Shown piece after piece: positions 42,870-49,729 of a DNA stretch of 64,000 bases. The translations under genes were made by a program, and so were the position numbers. Numbering within the stretch: the first letter of the stretch is position 1; the number at the start of each line of letters is the position of its first letter. Origin of the DNA: Candidatus Faecousia faecavium (GTDB lineage: Bacteria > Bacillota > Clostridia > Oscillospirales > Oscillospiraceae); the NCBI GenBank assembly GCA_018712645.1, contig DVGO01000056.1, forward strand, positions 1-64,000. Reading direction: 5' to 3'. Under the pieces are notes generated by a model. The model was not told the DNA's origin. It saw only the letters and a program-made list of their open reading frames with translations, and made no database searches.

Positions 42870-42911
42870 ACTCCCCCTGATGCAGGTACTGTGCACCAGG
42901 GGGAGTTTTTG
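42870..42911. terminator. Terminator between the Mbeg1-like gene and spoIID
   Basis: ACTCCCCCTG (42870-42879) pairs with CAGGGGGAGT (42897-42906), followed by TTTT on the plus strand; it can also slow the opposing spoIID transcript. Confidence 0.7.
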
Positions 42912-42928
42912 TGTATGCAGGATTCCCG

Positions 42929-43927
42929 TCAGGAGGCGCTATTCTCCAGCTTCTCAGGGTCCATCAGGGTCAATTCTGTTCCCTGATAGTAGTAGGCCAA
43001 AATATCAGCGTAGCTGCTTCCTGTGACCGCCATGGCATCGGCACCATACTGGCTCATACCCACCCGATGACCATAGCCGTAGGTTGTAATGACAATTCGC
43101 TCGTCTCCGGCGGATACGGTAAAATCCGTAGAGGGCAGCTTCAGCAGCGAACGCAGCTGAACACCGGTATAAAGTTTCCCTCCGATGTCCATGCTTTCAA
43201 TACCGCCTCCATCGGTAAAGGATGCTGCCCCGAACCAGCCGCTGGGAGAGCCTTCCAACGTTACCCCCAGCGCTTCCTGAAATGCTTCCGGAGAAAAGGT
43301 GAAGGTATCGGAAAAATGTGCCGCATCCTCTTCACCCGGGCTTTCTACTGCCTGCAGATAGGGAAACTCTGCTCCCCAAACCGCCGCCGCATCCTCGGTG
43401 CTGCCGCCGGAGCAGGAGAAGTAGGTGGCCTCAATCAGTTCTCCCTCATAGGTCAGCACATAGCCGGAGGTTGCATTCACCGCCGAGCGGACTTTGCTCA
43501 CATTCTCTACCGTCCCCCCCTGGAGCAGATACTCTTTCTGAGACAGATACGCCTGGCAGCAGGTGGATTGGGTACAGACACTGCCGTCTGCGTGCTTGCC
43601 ACCGGTTTGGTAGGCTTTGCAAGCGTAGGTTCTGGCCGCCACTGACTGGGCTTTCAGTGCTTCCGTTTCAAAAGAAGCCGGCATTTCTGCCAATACCACT
43701 CCCGTCAGGTAATCGTCCATGTCCATCTGCTCCACCGTACCGTCTGTATGGCGGACCAACACCGGCAGCGAAACCGTTTGCTGCTGAGGCGCCTGCAGCA
43801 CCGGCTGGGTTTGTAGCTGCGTTTCAACCGGAGCATCCAAAGCCATTACCGCACCGTTGAGCACCAGCCCCGGCAAAACCATGCCCATAAACAGCGCAGT
43901 CAGAATATCCTTCCAAATGGATCGCAT
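42929..43927 (-). CDS. spoIID: Stage II sporulation protein D (SpoIID/LytB domain)
   Basis: A 332-residue membrane-anchored lytic transglycosylase needed for engulfment. One N-terminal membrane segment is followed by the SpoIID domain: MDDYLTGVVLAEMPASF near 92 with the conserved Glu, EALKAQSVAARTYA just after, ATYFSCSGG near 190 and GYGHRVGMSQYGA near 295. ATG 43927 is the in-frame start with correct spacing after GGGAGGG. Its presence marks a spore-forming lineage. Confidence 0.92.
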   Translation of the reverse strand: MRSIWKDILTALFMGMVLPGLVLNGAVMALDAPVETQLQTQPVLQAPQQQTVSLPVLVRHTDGTVEQMDMDDYLTGVVLAEMPASFETEALKAQSVAARTYACKAYQTGGKHADGSVCTQSTCCQAYLSQKEYLLQGGTVENVSKVRSAVNATSGYVLTYEGELIEATYFSCSGGSTEDAAAVWGAEFPYLQAVESPGEEDAAHFSDTFTFSPEAFQEALGVTLEGSPSGWFGAASFTDGGGIESMDIGGKLYTGVQLRSLLKLPSTDFTVSAGDERIVITTYGYGHRVGMSQYGADAMAVTGSSYADILAYYYQGTELTLMDPEKLENSAS

Positions 43928-44068
43928 CGGCATCCCTCCCATGGATGTATTCCCGCTTTCATCAGGAACCGTTTGGAATATATGGTAGCATGTCTGCATG
44001 ATAAATGCAGTCAGATTTCCGCCGGAAGAAAAAGCCGAAATCCGCCTTACCAGGATTTGTCAAAAGTC

Positions 44069-44283
44069 TTGACTTTCCTGCTGAGCCATGGTAAATTATC
44101 TCCATTGTCAGTAAAGATTTGTTAAAGATTTCATCTTCAAATCCCTTATCCAACCGGCGAAGCTTTTTGCCGGGACGTGCTGCCTGTCATTTCCTTTGGG
44201 AATTGTACAGGTTTTTTCTAATCTTTCGTCTGTTTTGGCACAATCGTGCCGGCATATTACATTTTACGAAGGAGCGTACCCCC
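44069..44283 (+). promoter_or_regulatory. Promoter and long leader with internal terminator, CaCA antiporter gene
   Basis: TTGACT (44069-44074), a 17-bp spacer, TAAATT (44092-44097), then about 180 bases before the ATG. The leader holds CCGGCGAAGC...GCCGG near 44154-44174 and, at 44183-44217, a hairpin (CCTGTCATTTCC/GGAATTGTACAGG) followed by TTTTTT. No upstream plus-strand gene needs that terminator, so attenuation or a riboswitch is possible. I recognise no known riboswitch class. Confidence 0.45.
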
Positions 44284-45249
44284 ATGATTGTTTCTGTTCT
44301 GTTGTTTGCTGTGGGACTGGTGCTGCTGATCAAAGGCGGCGACTGGTTTGTCGACGGAGCCACCGGCATTGCCCGTCGGTTCCATCTGCCGGACATTGTT
44401 GTCGGCGCCACAGTGGTTTCCATCGGCACCACTCTGCCTGAGGTTATGGTTTCCGCCACCGGCGCCATGCTGGGTCAGGGCGCTATGGCTTACGGCAACG
44501 CCATCGGTTCCATCATCTGCAACACCGCTTTGATCGCCGCCATTTCCGTTGCGGTCAACCCGGGCCCGGTCAATACCAAATCCATGAAGATGCCGGTGAT
44601 TTTCTTCTTCCTCAGCGCCGCCATTTACTGCGTAGCCGCATACATTATGGGAGAGTTCACCCGGCCTCTGGGCTTGATTTTGCTGACGATTTTTGTGGTC
44701 TACATGATTATCACCGTCCGTCAGGGACTGAAAAACCCGGATCAGGTGGAGGAAGAAGAGACGGAAACCAAAGACAGAACCTTCCTGCAGGATCTGTTCT
44801 GGCTGGTTGTGGGCGCCGCTCTGATTGCTCTGGGTGCTGATCTTCTGGTGGATCACGGCACCATCATCGCCAGAGAACTGGGCGTTCCGGAGACGGTAAT
44901 TGCCCTGACCTTTGTGGCCCTGGGCACCAGCCTGCCGGAACTGGTCACCACCATCACTTCCCTGCGCAAAGGCCACGCTTCTCTGGGTATCGGCAACGTG
45001 ATCGGCGCCAATGTATTTAACCTGGTGCTGGTTTCCGGCATCTCGGTAACCCTGGCTCCCTTTGAGGTGCCGGTGGGCAACCTGATCTTCGGCCGCAACG
45101 CCTCCCTGCTCATGGACATTCCGGTGATGCTGACCGTCATGGTTCTGCTGACCTTCCCCGCACTGGCCAGCAAGAAGCTCCATCGCTGGCAGGGTATTAC
45201 CTTGCTGTGCATCTACGCAGCCTTCTGCATCTGCCAGTTCGCCATGTAA
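44284..45249 (+). CDS. Calcium/sodium antiporter, CaCA family (YrbG-like)
   Basis: A 321-residue antiporter with two inverted five-helix halves. Each has the alpha-repeat signature: GATVVSIGTTLPEVMVS near residue 40, and TFVALGTSLPELVTT near 210 followed by GNVIGANVFN. An acidic loop (VEEEETETKD, near 158) joins the halves. It exchanges cytoplasmic calcium for sodium or protons. ATG 44284 follows AAGGAGCG; the longer frame is leader sequence. Confidence 0.9.
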   Translation: MIVSVLLFAVGLVLLIKGGDWFVDGATGIARRFHLPDIVVGATVVSIGTTLPEVMVSATGAMLGQGAMAYGNAIGSIICNTALIAAISVAVNPGPVNTKSMKMPVIFFFLSAAIYCVAAYIMGEFTRPLGLILLTIFVVYMIITVRQGLKNPDQVEEEETETKDRTFLQDLFWLVVGAALIALGADLLVDHGTIIARELGVPETVIALTFVALGTSLPELVTTITSLRKGHASLGIGNVIGANVFNLVLVSGISVTLAPFEVPVGNLIFGRNASLLMDIPVMLTVMVLLTFPALASKKLHRWQGITLLCIYAAFCICQFAM

Positions 45250-45255
45250 TATTTT

Positions 45256-45281
45256 CAGCCGCCGGAAAGTTCCGGCGGCTG
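45256..45281 (+). terminator. Terminator of the CaCA antiporter gene
   Basis: CAGCCGCCGGAA pairs perfectly with its complement (45270-45281) around AG. Confidence 0.65.
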
Positions 45282-45300
45282 AACCCATACTGCGCAGCAA

Positions 45301-45324
45301 AGCCGCCGGGAAATCCCGGCGGCT
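45301..45324 (-). terminator. Terminator of the LtaS-like gene
   Basis: AGCCGCCGGGA pairs with its complement (45314-45324) around two bases; it closely resembles the neighbouring hairpin at 45256 and ends the opposite strand. Confidence 0.65.
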
Positions 45325-45328
45325 CCGT

Positions 45329-47311
45329 TTATTCTGATAATTCTTCTCCCTTTTCCTGATAATAGTCTGTTTCCAGAATCAGGTTATTCACACGGATAAA
45401 CTGCTGCACTTTCTGTGCCACGCCCCTGCGGAACTCAGGGGTATCCGTCAGTTCTTCGCCGCTGACAGAGAAATACTGTCCCGTACTGGCATCGTAGGCC
45501 GTATCGCCGCAGATCCAGCTGCCGTTGGCGAAGGGCACAAATCCTTCATAGTCCTCATCAAAGGCATCGCTTCCGATGTAGGAATACTCGCTGTGGATTC
45601 CCAGCAGATTCAGCAATGTTGGCAGAAGATCCGAGGTATTGAGCACCTTGTCCACTTCCATGGGCTCCATTCCCGGTGTCCAGATGAAACAGGGCGTACG
45701 CTCCAGCAGCAGTTTTTGCTGGACGCCGGACAGTTCCAGAAGGGCCGGTTCATTTTTATAGCCATAGGTATAGTGGTCGGTTACCGCCACGATGACGGTA
45801 TTTTCCAGTTCGCCATGGCTCTCCAGTTCTTCCAGGAGTCTTGCGAACATGTCATCTACCAGTTTTGCTTTTAAGTACGCGCAGTTGGTTTCTTCGTTTT
45901 CTGTCAGGTCCCGGTATTCGGGGTATTTTTTTAGTCCCCAATAGCTCAGCACCTCGTTGTACTTATAACTAAGGTGAGCCGAGCGGGTGATGATGAAGTT
46001 GAGCTTCTGCCCTTCCCGGAAGAAACTGTCAGACAGCTGCTGGTTGTCAAACAGGAACTGGTCGTCGTACAGCTGATCCTTCGTCTGTTCGGTTACATAA
46101 TCCTGATACGAAATGTACTCTTCGTATCCCATCGCCGGAGAGAACACACCCCGGGAGTAGAACGACGGGTCATTATAATGGTATACTTTCGCAGAATAGC
46201 CTTGATCCCGCAGTACATTGGCCAAAGACTGGTCAAAGTGATTGGTTACATAGTCAAAAGCATATCCGCCGGAACTGCTGAGGAAGGACCCGGTATTGAT
46301 GCAGAATTCAGTATTGAACGTCCGGATGCCGCCATAGCCCGGAGTATAGAATTTGGTAAAATTCATTCCTTCTGCCATCAGCCGCGCAATGGTGGGGGTA
46401 TGCTCTCCGATCATCCAGTCGTCCATGGATTCCATCAGTACCAAAACCACATTTTTCCCCTGGAGCAGTCCGGTCATAGCATTGTCCTGGCCTTCTTCCT
46501 GGGTATCAAAAAAGGCATCCAGGGTTTTCTCTGCCTTCTGCTGGGCCTGGGCATAGGCCGGTGTGATGGGATACAGATAATTGGTATAGACATCTTTCAC
46601 CGCTGTCTGGTAGATACCGCAGACCTGATACAGCCGATGGGCGTCAAACATGTTTTCATAAGCCGCTTCCGCTGACTGGACGCGGCCATAGTCCGATTCG
46701 GCATAGCGGATGCTGCTGTCGCTGAGAAATACCAGCTGGGGCAGAAGCCATGCCCCCACTGCCGCCATCACGGCAATCCCTGCGCTCAGCAGCTGATTTT
46801 TCCAATACTTTTGGTTTCTGGGAAAGTTCCAGAGGGTGAACACACCTATGCCAATCATCACCGGCAGGCAGATCCACCAGGAAACCGGATAACTCAGCAG
46901 GACATCCAGGTAGTCCGCACCTTCGGAGGCATAGCGAAAATCGGAAATCCAGATCATTCCCTGAAACAGCAGATAATATCCGGTTTGGATAAAGGCATAA
47001 ATCAGGAACAGAAAATAGCTGATGCCGTACGCAATTCTGGCCAGCTTGCCCGGCAAAGCGGAAATCAGCCCTGTCAGCAAAATTGTCCAAACACCGCCGA
47101 ACACCAGCGGCCACCAGGCATACAGGGCAGAAGTCACTTCTCCAGAGGATATCTGGGATGATAGGGTTTGGGTCTGCTCTTGCGCTGTGGTTTTCAGAAA
47201 TACAAAGGCAAATAACTCAATCAGAAAAAAGGAAGCGGGAATCAGCCAGGCAGATATGCGTTTGGCCGATATTCCTTTCTTTTGCAAATACTTTCCAGCT
47301 GTGGAAACCAT
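45329..47311 (-). CDS. LtaS-type sulfatase-fold lipoteichoic acid synthase family protein
   Basis: A 660-residue membrane enzyme. Five N-terminal helices (about residues 20-225) are followed by an extracellular alkaline-phosphatase/sulfatase domain: NVVLVLMESMDDW near 300 with the metal Glu, PGYGGIRTFNTEF near 335 with the likely nucleophile Thr, and VAVTDHYTYGY near 525 binding metal. It would polymerise or add glycerol phosphate units from phosphatidylglycerol outside the membrane. ATG 47311 follows AAGGAG; the 29 extra upstream codons overlap the promoter region. Confidence 0.88.
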   Translation of the reverse strand: MVSTAGKYLQKKGISAKRISAWLIPASFFLIELFAFVFLKTTAQEQTQTLSSQISSGEVTSALYAWWPLVFGGVWTILLTGLISALPGKLARIAYGISYFLFLIYAFIQTGYYLLFQGMIWISDFRYASEGADYLDVLLSYPVSWWICLPVMIGIGVFTLWNFPRNQKYWKNQLLSAGIAVMAAVGAWLLPQLVFLSDSSIRYAESDYGRVQSAEAAYENMFDAHRLYQVCGIYQTAVKDVYTNYLYPITPAYAQAQQKAEKTLDAFFDTQEEGQDNAMTGLLQGKNVVLVLMESMDDWMIGEHTPTIARLMAEGMNFTKFYTPGYGGIRTFNTEFCINTGSFLSSSGGYAFDYVTNHFDQSLANVLRDQGYSAKVYHYNDPSFYSRGVFSPAMGYEEYISYQDYVTEQTKDQLYDDQFLFDNQQLSDSFFREGQKLNFIITRSAHLSYKYNEVLSYWGLKKYPEYRDLTENEETNCAYLKAKLVDDMFARLLEELESHGELENTVIVAVTDHYTYGYKNEPALLELSGVQQKLLLERTPCFIWTPGMEPMEVDKVLNTSDLLPTLLNLLGIHSEYSYIGSDAFDEDYEGFVPFANGSWICGDTAYDASTGQYFSVSGEELTDTPEFRRGVAQKVQQFIRVNNLILETDYYQEKGEELSE

Positions 47312-47348
47312 GAGGGGAATACTCCTTATTGTCAAGATAACGGGCGTA

Positions 47349-47377
47349 ATTATACCACAAAATCTCTCTTTTGTATA
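47349..47377 (-). promoter_or_regulatory. Promoter of the LtaS-like gene
   Basis: On the minus strand: TATACA (47372-47377), a 17-bp spacer, TATAAT (47349-47354). Confidence 0.55.
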
Positions 47378-47435
47378 CTGTCTTTCTTTTTCTATCAAAA
47401 GATTACAAATTTTTACAAAATCATATCGCTTTGCA

Positions 47436-47464
47436 TTGACATTCCTTTCTCAAACTGATATGAT
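47436..47464 (+). promoter_or_regulatory. Promoter of the GAF-GGDEF-HD-GYP gene
   Basis: TTGACA (47436-47441), a 17-bp spacer, TATGAT (47459-47464). Transcription from about 47471 would include the upstream coding-like segment at 47506-47649. Confidence 0.7.
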
Positions 47465-47505
47465 AATATCCACGTAATACGTTTTGCTGCAATGCCGCAA
47501 ACCAT

Positions 47506-47649
47506 GTGCGTCAGTTTGGATTTTCCCTGTATAACCAGGCAATCAGGCTGCCGCAGCAGCAGAAGGTGCGAGGTATTTGTGTGTCTGCCAATACACTGAC
47601 AGAGCGTGTCAAAGAAATATTTCATGCTTTCTTTTTGCAGCCCGATTGA
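47506..47649 (+). pseudogene. N-terminal part of the GAF-GGDEF-HD-GYP gene, cut off by an in-frame UGA
   Basis: From GTG 47506 this frame reads as protein (SLYNQAIRLPQQQKV, then NTLTERVKEIFHAFFLQPD) and stops at TGA 47647-47649. It is in the same frame as the long ORF downstream. Past the TGA the frame continues TAPHLLDSMIYYLTDG with no other stop. The segment looks like the start of the GAF-type sensor domain found in relatives. There is no clear ribosome site at GTG 47506, so the true start is uncertain. Confidence 0.5.
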
Positions 47650-47707
47650 ACTGCACCCCATCTGTTAGACAGTATGATATACTATCTAACAGATGGGGTG
47701 CAGTTCA
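47647..47707. repeat. Perfect 23-bp inverted repeat spanning the UGA and the ATG
   Basis: Positions 47647-47669 are the exact reverse complement of 47685-47707, with a 15-base loop. The left arm begins with the in-frame TGA; the loop holds ATG 47674; the right arm codes LTDGVQF of the GAF-like domain. A palindrome this perfect in coding sequence is unusual. Confidence 0.9.
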
Positions 47708-49176
47708 CCATTGCCAACCGGGATTCTTTTGCTGGCGACCATCCTATGATTACCTGGCTGAAAGAGCATATGCAGGCCATCAGCTATGAAAATTTCTCCA
47801 AGACCAAGAGTTTCCGTGCCATGTGGAGAAACGAGAAAAAGCGGCTGGAGGAGATGAACGTAAATGTGATTCTCCCCGTCATCAGCAACAATGAGCTTGT
47901 GGCAGTTACATTGATCTCGCTGAATGATGCATCCGCTAAAAAGGGAAAGGGAATTTCCGTCGGCAACATGACGTTCCTGGAATCCACTGCTGCGGTTCTC
48001 TCCATTGCCCTGAACAATGCGGCGTTGTGTGAAGAGTTGAAGCGCAAAGCCCACAAAGACCCTTTGACCAATCTGTATAACCGGGGATATTTCCTGGAAA
48101 ACATTGCGAAAGAATTCGACCTTTCCAAGCATGCCCAGATTACGCTGATGATCATCAATCTGGATGATTTCCGGCTTTACAACGAACTTTACGGTACCGC
48201 AGAGGGCGACCTGATTCTCAAGCGTTTTGCAGAAGCGCTGAAATACCTGGTAAACAACCGGGGTACCGTGGCCCGCTACGGCGGCAAGGAATTTATCATC
48301 AGCTTCCCCTTCTGTCCCCCAGCTACCGCTTTGGAGTGTGCGAAAAACGCCAAAGAATGGCTGACGAAGGAAATCATGTCCCCCGACGGAAAAACCAAGA
48401 AATTTCTGACTTTCAGTGCGGGAATCAGTTCCTATCCGTCCAATGCAGCCAGTGTGGACGAACTGTTCACCTATGCCAGTATGGCGGTATATTCCGCCAA
48501 AAGTGACGGAAAGAACAAGATTGTGCTCTATACCCGGGAAAATGAAAATCAAAGAATGGCCCGCAATGTAAAAAGTAAGCGGGCTTTGGCGGAAAACTGT
48601 GCGTCCACCATCTATGCACTGACTGCAGCCATCGATGCCAAAGACCACTATACCTTCAGCCATTCCAACCATGTAGCCCAGTACGCATCCATTCTCGCTG
48701 AAGCTCTGGAACTGGTTGCAGAGCATATCGAAATCATCCGTCAGGCGGGACTTCTGCACGATATCGGAAAAATCGGCACGCCGGAAGCCATCTTGTCCAA
48801 AACCACCCGTCTGACCCAGGAAGAGTACGAAATCATGAAACAGCATGTGGAAGCTTCCATTTCCATGATTAAGTATCTGCCTTCCCTGGATTATGTCATT
48901 CCTTCCGTTCTGGGCCATCACGAACGCTGGGACGGCGGCGGATATCCCCGCGGTTTGTCCGGAAATGCCATTCCCATTGGCGCTCGCTGTCTGTGTCTGG
49001 CTGATTCCTTTGATGCCATGATTTCCAAGCGCAGCTACAAGGAAGCCATGAGCGTGGAAGAGGCCATTGGGGAAATTCGCAGAAATCAGGGAACCCAGTT
49101 TGACCCCGAGCTTGCAGTGCTGTTTATCCAGCTGATCGAATCAGGAAAAATTCAGATTCATAACGATGGGTACTAA
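47674..49176 (+). CDS. GAF-like, GGDEF and HD-GYP cyclic-di-GMP signalling protein (5'-interrupted)
   Basis: 500 residues from ATG 47674: the rest of a GAF-like domain (to about 125), a GGDEF domain (DPLTNLYNRGYFLENIAKEF near 132; active-site loop RYGGKEF, with Lys in place of the central Asp, so possibly degenerate), and an HD-GYP domain near 320-490 (LLHDIGKIGTPEAIL and HHERWDGGGYPRGL) expected to hydrolyse cyclic-di-GMP. ATG 47674 has no ribosome site and lies in a hairpin loop. The natural gene probably starts upstream and is interrupted by UGA 47647. Confidence 0.85.
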   Translation: MIYYLTDGVQFTIANRDSFAGDHPMITWLKEHMQAISYENFSKTKSFRAMWRNEKKRLEEMNVNVILPVISNNELVAVTLISLNDASAKKGKGISVGNMTFLESTAAVLSIALNNAALCEELKRKAHKDPLTNLYNRGYFLENIAKEFDLSKHAQITLMIINLDDFRLYNELYGTAEGDLILKRFAEALKYLVNNRGTVARYGGKEFIISFPFCPPATALECAKNAKEWLTKEIMSPDGKTKKFLTFSAGISSYPSNAASVDELFTYASMAVYSAKSDGKNKIVLYTRENENQRMARNVKSKRALAENCASTIYALTAAIDAKDHYTFSHSNHVAQYASILAEALELVAEHIEIIRQAGLLHDIGKIGTPEAILSKTTRLTQEEYEIMKQHVEASISMIKYLPSLDYVIPSVLGHHERWDGGGYPRGLSGNAIPIGARCLCLADSFDAMISKRSYKEAMSVEEAIGEIRRNQGTQFDPELAVLFIQLIESGKIQIHNDGY

Positions 49177-49238
49177 AGCAAATTGATACACTCCCGCAGG
49201 CGGCATTTCTGCTTCCGCTGCAGCTACTCTGCTGCTTT

Positions 49239-49271
49239 GAAAAGCCTTGGTTTCCAAGGCTTTTCTTTTTT
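49239..49271 (+). terminator. Terminator after the GGDEF-HD-GYP gene
   Basis: GAAAAGCCTTGG pairs with CCAAGGCTTTTC (49254-49265) around TTT, then TTTTTT: a textbook intrinsic terminator. Confidence 0.9.
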
Positions 49272-49353
49272 CTATTTCCCTCAGGATAAAAATCTGTTCA
49301 GATACGGCACACCCTTCTGAAAAAACTTTGGCAGTTTTTTACCCAATCCTTCC

Positions 49354-49408
49354 TTGACAAATTCTGTATCCGGTATTATCATATAGAAATTAGCTAAAGC
49401 TAACTTAA
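49354..49408 (+). promoter_or_regulatory. feoAB promoter with DtxR-type operator
   Basis: TTGACA (49354-49359), a 17-bp spacer, TATCAT (49377-49382). Directly at the expected start lies TTAGCTAAAGCTAACTTAA (49390-49408), which matches 15 of 19 bases of the DtxR/IdeR consensus TTAGGTTAGGCTAACCTAA. Iron-bound repressor there would block transcription. Confidence 0.7.
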
Positions 49409-49456
49409 TCCTGATATACCATCTGCAAATTCTGCCGATGGCGAGGAGGCAACCAT

Positions 49457-49678
49457 ATGAAAACACTGAAAGATGCCAAAGTCGGTCAGACCGTTACCGT
49501 GGTAAAGCTCCACGGAGAAGGCGCCGTGCGGCGGCGAATCATGGATATGGGAATCACAAAGCGGGTGGAAATCTTTGTGCGTAAAGTAGCGCCCCTGGGA
49601 GATCCCATTGAAATCAACGTTCGCGGATATGAACTGAGCCTGCGCAAGGCGGATGCGGAAATGATTGAAATCGCCTAA
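49457..49678 (+). CDS. feoA: Ferrous iron transport protein A (FeoA)
   Basis: A 73-residue SH3-like FeoA: LKDAKVGQTVTVVKLHGEG at the start, RRRIMDMGI near 25 and IEINVRGYELSLRKADAEMI at the end. It is a cytoplasmic accessory that helps FeoB-dependent Fe(II) uptake. GGAGGC precedes ATG 49457. A second DtxR-like palindrome lies between it and feoB. Confidence 0.93.
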   Translation: MKTLKDAKVGQTVTVVKLHGEGAVRRRIMDMGITKRVEIFVRKVAPLGDPIEINVRGYELSLRKADAEMIEIA

Positions 49679-49691
49679 TTATCGCCAGGAG

Positions 49692-49705
49692 TTAGCCTTG
49701 GCTAA
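49692..49705. promoter_or_regulatory. DtxR-like palindrome between feoA and feoB
   Basis: TTAGCC TT GGCTAA is a perfect 6-bp inverted repeat sharing the half-site of the box at 49390. It could act as an internal roadblock for the repressor. Confidence 0.45.
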
Positions 49706-49729
49706 GTACATAGGAAAGGGAAGGAAACT

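Noticed and set aside
47471-47600. Cyclic-di-GMP riboswitch upstream of the GGDEF-HD-GYP gene
   Set aside because: GCAAACC is present, but the order and surrounding conserved blocks of the GEMM motif are missing, and the region reads better as protein.
47647-47707. Selenocysteine UGA with a SECIS hairpin
   Set aside because: The hairpin does begin at the UGA, but it is a perfect 23-bp palindrome including the UGA itself, in a GAF-like domain with no known Sec site, and no Sec machinery is visible in the window. Readthrough remains only a remote option.
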